In this document: positions 16,409 through 21,079 of the stretch, one piece after another
How positions within the stretch are numbered: the stretch's first letter is position 1
Layout: the number at the start of each line of letters is the position of its first letter
Assembly (NCBI GenBank): GCA_938008535.1
Contig: CALLKF010000048.1
Location: forward strand, 1-21,079
Length of the DNA stretch: 21,079 bases
Reading direction: 5' to 3'
Source: an uncultured Saprospirales bacterium
Lineage (GTDB): Bacteria > Bacteroidota > Bacteroidia > Chitinophagales > JADIYW01
Made by a program: the position numbers and the translations under genes
Notes under the pieces: generated by a model
The model's input: only the letters and a program-made list of their open reading frames with translations
What the model was told of the DNA's origin: nothing
Databases searched by the model: none

Positions 16409-18904
16409 TTATCTAATTTCTGCGTTGAGTTGTTTATTATATTCTTCCATTAATTTTTTCATAACACTATCAATATCAGCATCTTGAAGTGTTTTAGTGT
16501 CATCTTTAAATGTAAAACTTACTGCGTATGATTTTTTGTCGTTTCCGATTTTTTCATCTTCGTAAATATCAAACAACTCAATATTACGCAAAATTTTCTT
16601 TCCAAATTTAGTTGCAATGGATTTTACTTCGTCAAATTTCACTTTTTTATCTAATAATAACGCTAAATCACGTTTTACTGATGGAAATTTTGAAATTTCC
16701 TGATAGTTGCTTTTAACTTTTTTAGCTTGTGCAATCACCAAATCCCAATTTATATCTGCAAAAAATAAATCCTGCTTGATATCGAACAGCTTGCAAAACG
16801 CTGCGTTTACTTTTCCGAATTCTGCGAGTTGCTTCTCACCTTTTCTATAGACTAATGAATAATCGAAAAATTCTGATAATTCATTATCAAACGCATCAAA
16901 TGCAGTGATTCCAATTTTACTGAAAATAGAATCCACAATGGATTTGATGTAATAAAAGTCTGACTTTTTGTTCGGTGTGTTCCAGTTTGTCGTTGATTTA
17001 TTTCCAGAAATGAAAATTGCTAAATGATTTTTTTCGGAATATTGCCTCATCCTTTGTCGAGCAAGCTCGACATTTCCTTCTCCAATTGGAGAAGGAATAG
17101 AATCGGTGTTTTCTGTTGTGTATGTTTTTCCAAACTCAAACAATTTGACATTAGCATTTTTGTGGTTGATGTTGTGCGCCACACTTTCCAAACCAGAAAT
17201 CAATATGTTGTTGCGCATCACATCCAATTCTGTATTGATTGAACTCAGTAAACGAACCCAATTTTCGGAATTGCTGTTTTTTAGATTTTCCTGATATTTT
17301 GATTTAGAAATGCTGTTGTTCATCATTTCATAGAAACCAATATTCACCAAATTATCGGCAATTTTATTGTATAATTTATCAGTGTCAAATGCATTTGAAA
17401 AATTAACGCTCGCATTTAATTTACTTGGAATCAGCACATTATTGAAACCATAAATACGCAAAATATCTTCGATAACATCAGCTTCGCGCGTAACATCGGT
17501 TCTGTATGGTGGAATTAAAAGTTGCAAAATTGTTGAAGTTTCACTTTCTATTTTTACTTCTAACAAACTCAATATCTTTTTAATATCATCTAAAGAAATA
17601 TCAGCACCAGTTAAACGTTTTACATTTGAGATTTCTAAATCAACTTTAAAATCTTCAAACACTCTATTTTCTGGTTTAAAAATATCAGAAGCAATTTTAC
17701 CGTTTGCAATTTCTTCTATCAATTGTGCTGCACGTAATAAAACTGTTTCTGTAGTATTTGGATCGATGCCTTTTTCAAAATGCGAAGCTGCATCTGTTTT
17801 TAAACCATGACGTGTAGAAGTTCTTCTAATGGTTTTTGGATCGAAATACGCACATTCTAAAAAGATAGCAGTCGTTTCATTTTTTACACCTGAATGCAAA
17901 CCACCATACACACCAGCCATGCACATCGGATTTTTTTCACCATCGCAAATCATAAGATCTTCTTCGTGCAATTCAATAACTGAATTATCTAATGCTGTGA
18001 ATTTTGTTTTTGCAGGCAGATTTTTCACCACAATTTTATTTCCTTTAATCGCACTTAAATCAAACGCGTGTAACGGCTGACCGAATTCGTGCAGAACATA
18101 ATTCGTGATGTCAACAATATTATTGATGGATTTTTGACCGATTGCTTTTAAGCGGTTTTGCAACCATTTTGGTGATTCTTCTACTTTTATATTATTAATG
18201 ATTAAACCTAAATATTTCGGTGCTGCTATTTTATTTTCAACTTCAACTGAGAATTCAGATTTCAGATATGAGATTTCAGATTTCAGATTTGAAACTGGTA
18301 ATTTCAATTCAAAATTTGTTTTATTTCTGAAACTCAATGCTGCTGCTAAATCGCGCGCGACACCGATATGCGAAAAGGCATCGGTTCGGTTTGGAGTTAA
18401 ACCAATTTCAATAATTGTATCATTTTCTACACCAAATAAATCTGCTACAGATGAACCAACAACTGCTTTTTCGTCTAATATTTTAATTCCATCGTGTGAA
18501 GTGCCTGTGCCAATTTCGTCTTCAGCGCAAATCATTCCAGAAGATTCGATGCCACGAATTTTTGCTTTTTTAATTTCAAAAGGTTCGCCTGTAGTTGGAA
18601 ACAATTGTGTGCCAACTAATGCAACAATTACTTTTTGTCCGGCAGCCACATTTGGTGCACCGCATACAATTTGTAAAACTTCTGTTCCAACATCAACTTT
18701 GCAAACCGATAGTTTGTCTGCGTCTGCGTGTTTTTCTTTTTCCAACACATGACCAACGACCAAACCTTTCAAACCACCTTTTACGGATTCAAATGGTTCG
18801 ATGCTTTCTACTTCCAAACCAATATCGGTTAGTAAATAGTTCAGTTCATCATTTGATAAATCGAAATCAATATATTGCTTGAGCCAGTTTAAGGAAATTT
18901 TCAT
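16409..18904 (-). CDS. pheT: Phenylalanine-tRNA ligase beta subunit
   Basis: An 831-residue subunit that with PheS charges tRNA-Phe. In order: N-terminal catalytic-fold segment (MKISLNWLKQYI), EMAP-type tRNA-binding domain (about 40-150, with ADKLSVCKVDVG), B3/B4 editing region (about 215-400, with NNIVDITNYVLHEFGQPLHAFD spanning 261-282), B5 domain (about 415-490), inactive synthetase core (about 500-725) and FDX-ACB anticodon-binding domain (about 735-831). Two low-complexity inserts are visible: residues about 600-622, translating a palindromic repeat, and residues 205-219, translating a tandem repeat. Both keep the frame. pheS is not in the window. It is the first gene of the block with the ZapB-like gene and zapA. 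Confidence 0.97.
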   Translation of the reverse strand: MKISLNWLKQYIDFDLSNDELNYLLTDIGLEVESIEPFESVKGGLKGLVVGHVLEKEKHADADKLSVCKVDVGTEVLQIVCGAPNVAAGQKVIVALVGTQLFPTTGEPFEIKKAKIRGIESSGMICAEDEIGTGTSHDGIKILDEKAVVGSSVADLFGVENDTIIEIGLTPNRTDAFSHIGVARDLAAALSFRNKTNFELKLPVSNLKSEISYLKSEFSVEVENKIAAPKYLGLIINNIKVEESPKWLQNRLKAIGQKSINNIVDITNYVLHEFGQPLHAFDLSAIKGNKIVVKNLPAKTKFTALDNSVIELHEEDLMICDGEKNPMCMAGVYGGLHSGVKNETTAIFLECAYFDPKTIRRTSTRHGLKTDAASHFEKGIDPNTTETVLLRAAQLIEEIANGKIASDIFKPENRVFEDFKVDLEISNVKRLTGADISLDDIKKILSLLEVKIESETSTILQLLIPPYRTDVTREADVIEDILRIYGFNNVLIPSKLNASVNFSNAFDTDKLYNKIADNLVNIGFYEMMNNSISKSKYQENLKNSNSENWVRLLSSINTELDVMRNNILISGLESVAHNINHKNANVKLFEFGKTYTTENTDSIPSPIGEGNVELARQRMRQYSEKNHLAIFISGNKSTTNWNTPNKKSDFYYIKSIVDSIFSKIGITAFDAFDNELSEFFDYSLVYRKGEKQLAEFGKVNAAFCKLFDIKQDLFFADINWDLVIAQAKKVKSNYQEISKFPSVKRDLALLLDKKVKFDEVKSIATKFGKKILRNIELFDIYEDEKIGNDKKSYAVSFTFKDDTKTLQDADIDSVMKKLMEEYNKQLNAEIR
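17055..17097. repeat. Palindromic repeat element inside pheT
   Basis: Two perfect palindromes sit side by side: 17055-17062/17065-17072 (8-bp stem, 2-nt gap) and a 24-bp self-complementary stretch at 17074-17097 centred on caattg. The element is translated in frame as part of SIPSPIGEGNVELARQRM, between FEFGKTY and the conserved HLAIF segment of PheT. It resembles Bacteroidota intergenic repeats and, by analogy, the in-gene palindromic elements of Rickettsia. Confidence 0.8.
18248..18292. repeat. Short tandem repeat within pheT (SNLKSEISYLKSEFS)
   Basis: Imperfect direct repeats of agatttcag / agatttga fill this stretch and encode alternating LKSE units. The pattern resembles the ISNLKSE-type repeats found between Bacteroidota genes. 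It stays in frame at the linker before the editing region. Confidence 0.45.
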
Positions 18905-18974
18905 GCAACAAAAATAATAAAAAAATACCGCTGATTAATTTGATTAAATGATTAAGATGAATTGTATTTAAAAT

Positions 18975-18999
18975 TCTGTGAAAATCTGTGGAATCTGTG
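18975..18999. repeat. Triplicated tctgtg repeat in the DUF1361-pheT gap
   Basis: Three copies of tctgtg at about 10-bp spacing (18975, 18985, 18994) lie just past the 3' end of the DUF1361 gene. This looks like another low-complexity repeat of the kind scattered in Bacteroidota intergenic DNA. Confidence 0.4.
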
Positions 19000-19005
19000 A
19001 GAAAA

Positions 19006-19674
19006 CTACGCAGCTTCTTTTCTCACCATCATTTCTCTAAAAAAAAGAAAAATAATAGTGAAGAAAATTCCATAAAACAACGTGATTCCAAGTGTTCTTC
19101 CATGTTGCATTGGATTTAAAATACGATCTGAAATATCAAACAATAAAGATTTGGTATCGAAAAATAAATCCCAACTATTCCAACGTAGAATTCTACCTAA
19201 ATAAATACCAAACGCACCTAAAAATAAAGACGTTATAGAAAACAACCACGCTATGTGCTTATTAAATTTATCAGCAACTACATTTTGTATATCATTTAAC
19301 GATAATAAACCAAGAATAAGTGCATTCCACGCAGTTGAAACAACGATGAGTAAATTGTACCAATAATTAAAACTTTTGTCTGGATGTAAATGAATGATAT
19401 CGGTAATGATATATGGTGCGTTCGGAAAAAACAACAACCACAACGCAACAAATGGCAACATGGTAATTTTTGAGAATCGATGTTTAAAAAGATACAACCA
19501 ACTTGAAATAAAAAATGGAATAAATGCTAAAAATAAATTCCAAACTAAAAATAAAAATCCGATTTGTTTAGTAACCATCACACGAAGCACAATTAAGCCA
19601 AAACTTAAAAAGCACGATGCCATTAATAATAAAGTAAGTTCTAATCGTCGGTGTTTTCTGAGTTGTTGAATCAT
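19006..19674 (-). CDS. DUF1361 integral membrane protein
   Basis: A 222-residue protein with about six hydrophobic helices (near 13-30, 38-60, 70-85, 103-123, 143-160 and 193-213). It carries the family signatures LWLLFFPNAPYIITDIIHL (78-96) and GRILRWNSWDLF (160-171), which identify DUF1361 (PF07099). No function is established. A good promoter match precedes it at 19709-19739, in the region it shares with the divergent YetF-like gene. It is separate from pheT, which starts its own unit 101 bp downstream on the same strand. Confidence 0.88.
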   Translation of the reverse strand: MIQQLRKHRRLELTLLLMASCFLSFGLIVLRVMVTKQIGFLFLVWNLFLAFIPFFISSWLYLFKHRFSKITMLPFVALWLLFFPNAPYIITDIIHLHPDKSFNYWYNLLIVVSTAWNALILGLLSLNDIQNVVADKFNKHIAWLFSITSLFLGAFGIYLGRILRWNSWDLFFDTKSLLFDISDRILNPMQHGRTLGITLFYGIFFTIIFLFFREMMVRKEAA

Positions 19675-19708
19675 TTGTATTGTTGTTTTTTTGTGAAACT
19701 TATTTTTA

Positions 19709-19739
19709 CAAATCTATTTTAATTAGAGTAGCACCTAAA
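19709..19739 (-). promoter_or_regulatory. Bacteroidota-type promoter of the DUF1361 gene
   Basis: The minus strand reads TTTA, a 19-nt spacer, then TAGATTTG: an exact TAnnTTTG -7 box and a one-mismatch TTTG -33 box with proper spacing. The start codon is 35 bp past the -7 box. Confidence 0.5.
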
Positions 19740-19797
19740 TTTTAAAAATCTAATTTTTGTTAAGAAAAATTGCATTTAATATTTATTAACTTCGAGC

Positions 19798-20325
19798 ATG
19801 GATTTTGATTATCATTCATTGTTAAACATTGCATTCAGAAGTTCTGTTGTTTATATTTTTATGGTTGCTTCATTTCGGATTTTTGGAAAGCGAGAACTTT
19901 CGCAGTTATCTATAACCGATTTATCACTTGTCGTTTTAATTAGTAATGCTGTTCAAAATGCGATGGTTGGCGAAAATACATCTTTAATTGGTGGCTTGAC
20001 CGCTGGTGTTGTTTTATTTGCGTTGAATATGGTGGTTAGTTTTTTAATGTTTCGATTTAAACCGATTCGGAATTTGATACAATCAGAGCCAGTTACCTTA
20101 ATTTATAACGGTAAAATTTTAGACAAAAATTTAAAAGATGTATTGCTTACCGATGATGAATTATTAGCAGCCGTTCGTGAGCACGGTGTGAGTGCCATTC
20201 AAGATGTTAGTTTAGCAGTCATGGAAGTCGATGGAAATATTAGTGTTATATCTGAAGATGGAAATCAATTTAAACGCACACAATATAAACGAAAACGACA
20301 CCACAAATCTTTGCAAGATATTTGA
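19798..20325 (+). CDS. YetF/DUF421 family membrane protein
   Basis: A 175-residue protein with three N-terminal membrane helices (about 10-28, 40-57 and 60-85) and a soluble cytoplasmic domain. The signature FRIFGKRELSQLSITDL (22-38) with LVVLISNAVQNAMV identifies YetF/DUF421 (PF04239), as does the C-domain LLTDDELLAAVREHGV ... DVSLAVMEVDGNISVI. Homologues in Bacillus are linked to spore or stress physiology; the biochemical role is unclear. A Lys/Arg-rich tail follows the domain. It is divergent from the DUF1361 gene with a 123-bp shared upstream region. Confidence 0.9.
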   Translation: MDFDYHSLLNIAFRSSVVYIFMVASFRIFGKRELSQLSITDLSLVVLISNAVQNAMVGENTSLIGGLTAGVVLFALNMVVSFLMFRFKPIRNLIQSEPVTLIYNGKILDKNLKDVLLTDDELLAAVREHGVSAIQDVSLAVMEVDGNISVISEDGNQFKRTQYKRKRHHKSLQDI

Positions 20326-20350
20326 TTTTACTAAAAAATAAATATCTTTA
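20321..20350 (+). promoter_or_regulatory. Candidate promoter of the small exported cysteine protein gene
   Basis: TTTG at 20321-20324 (overlapping the previous stop codon), an 18-nt spacer and TATCTTTA at 20343-20350 give a TTTG / TAnnTTTG pair with one mismatch, 29 bp before the ATG at 20380. Confidence 0.4.
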
Positions 20351-20379
20351 CTTCATTTTAAACTTATAATTCAAAAACA

Positions 20380-20946
20380 ATGAGATTAATTATTACAATC
20401 ATTTTATCTACTTCATTCACAATTGCATTTGCACAAAAATATACGGACAAAGCTGTAAAACAAAGTTGCGAATGTATGTCAAAAATTGACCTAACACTTT
20501 CACCAAAAATACTGGAAGAAAAAGCAACCAAATGTATTGAAGAAGCAACTATTTCAAACTTAAGTGGTTTAGTAAAAGAACATGATTTAGACTTAACTGA
20601 TGAAGCTGCGGCAGAAAAAGTTGGAGAAAAAATCGGAATGAAATTAGTTGCGAAATGTCCTGCATTTATTTCTTTAGCACAAAAATTTCCAAATGATGAC
20701 GAAGAATCAAAAACAACAGATTATGAGTTTGCAGAAGGAAAAGTGAGTAGTGTTACAAAATCAGATATTGTTATTATTGGATTGGAAGAAAGTACTGGTG
20801 ATATTCGTAATTTTTATTTAATAGATTATTTCAGCGGTGCTGATGAAATTACAGCAGACTTAAATTCAATAAAAAATAAAAAAGTAACACAGAAATTAAC
20901 TTCTCCATCGCTAGAAGAAAGAGAATTTTATTTTGGATCAAATTGA
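20380..20946 (+). CDS. Exported protein of unknown function with conserved-looking cysteines
   Basis: A 188-residue protein with a signal peptide (MRLIITIILSTSFTIAFAQ) cleaved after AFA or FAQ. The mature part begins with a helical region holding four cysteines (C30 and C32 in SCECM, C47 in KCIEE, C88 in AKCPAF) that could form two disulfides. After an acidic linker (NDDEESKTTD) comes a small beta-like domain (GKVSSVTKSDIVIIGLEE). This layout resembles small secreted proteins common in Bacteroidota, for which I know no function. Its last bases are followed at once by sequence of different composition. Confidence 0.75.
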   Translation: MRLIITIILSTSFTIAFAQKYTDKAVKQSCECMSKIDLTLSPKILEEKATKCIEEATISNLSGLVKEHDLDLTDEAAAEKVGEKIGMKLVAKCPAFISLAQKFPNDDEESKTTDYEFAEGKVSSVTKSDIVIIGLEESTGDIRNFYLIDYFSGADEITADLNSIKNKKVTQKLTSPSLEEREFYFGSN

Positions 20947-20950
20947 AAAC

Positions 20951-21079
20951 GACAGGTCCACTCCCAAAAGAGTGTTGCTGGATGAGTCTTGGGAACTTTT
21001 AAAAAGTCCTGCGGCAAGTTCCTTTATGGAATACGCCGCTCGTACTTTCAGAAAACCAGGCTCAGGGATTACCTTTATT
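20951..21079 (+). CDS. VirB4/TraC-family conjugative ATPase fragment, no start, runs off window
   Basis: This frame has no in-frame ATG after the upstream stop at 20912-20914, and it is open to the window end. From 20951 it reads STPKRVLLDESWELLKSP, then FMEYAARTFRKPGSGITF. LLDESWELL is the Walker B segment of VirB4/TraC-type secretion ATPases (hydrophobics-DE-x-W), and the following AARTFRK with GSGITFI matches the strand and arginine region after it. A complete enzyme would need several hundred residues upstream, but the exported-protein gene ends only 4 bp before the first recognisable residue. GC is about 46% (59 of 129 bases) against about 30% next door. It is either a pseudogene remnant of a conjugative element or an assembly junction. 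Confidence 0.6.

Noticed and set aside
18198..18752. 184-residue + strand frame within pheT
   Set aside because: It lies opposite the conserved tRNA-binding and editing domains of PheT; composition effect only.
18909..18916. TATTTTTG promoter-like box upstream of pheT
   Set aside because: It matches the -7 consensus but is only 5 bp from the ATG, which would give an essentially leaderless transcript; likely chance in AT-rich DNA.
1..21079. CRISPR array, tRNA, rRNA or complete insertion sequence
   Set aside because: No regularly spaced repeats, no tRNA cloverleaf or rRNA-like stretch and no transposase frame were seen on either strand.

Overview
The window is AT-rich (about 30-33% GC in the stretches I counted). 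It carries several hallmarks of Bacteroidota: a PorE-like lipoprotein of the type IX secretion family, the pheT / coiled-coil / zapA / rny gene order, flexirubin or aryl-polyene pigment genes, TAnnTTTG-type promoter elements, and the short palindromic repeats common in that phylum. I cannot place it more finely than phylum. No rRNA, tRNA or CRISPR array was seen, and no gene-free gap exceeds 300 bases.

Left end (1-3189, + strand): a DUF2130-family coiled-coil protein with a nuclease-like D...ExK motif, whose frame is open to the window edge, followed by a 654-residue outer-membrane lipoprotein (TPR, PD40 propeller, carboxypeptidase-like regulatory domain, OmpA).

Centre-left (3193-13292, - strand): five genes that read as part of a flexirubin/aryl-polyene cluster. 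In transcription order they are a three-part fusion (MMPL exporter, lysophospholipid acyltransferase, methyltransferase), a phytoene-desaturase-like FAD enzyme, a C45 (penicillin acyltransferase-like) acyltransferase, an aryl-CoA/AMP ligase, and a flavin halogenase-like enzyme. A tiny exported CxxCH peptide follows. The condensing enzymes, carrier proteins and resorcinol-forming enzymes of such a pathway are absent, so the cluster is partial here. A 128-bp element with perfect 15-bp terminal inverted repeats and three internal hairpins sits between the ligase and the acyltransferase.

Centre-right (13444-18904, - strand): a housekeeping block of pheT, a small ZapB-like coiled-coil gene and zapA, joined by touching or overlapping stop/start codons. 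Next come a 239-bp gap that may hold a 6S-like RNA, rny (ribonuclease Y), and a small exported protein ending at a strong hairpin terminator. pheT carries an in-frame palindromic insertion.

Right end (19006-21079): a DUF1361 membrane protein (-), a YetF/DUF421 membrane protein (+), a small exported cysteine-containing protein (+), and an abrupt fragment of a VirB4/TraC conjugative ATPase. That fragment has no start and a clearly higher GC content (about 46%), which suggests either the remnant of a mobile element or a chimeric contig end.

The most interesting points are the multi-hairpin element inside the pigment cluster, the palindrome translated within pheT, the foreign VirB4 fragment, the CxxCH micro-protein, and the question of whether the halogenase-like enzyme really halogenates.
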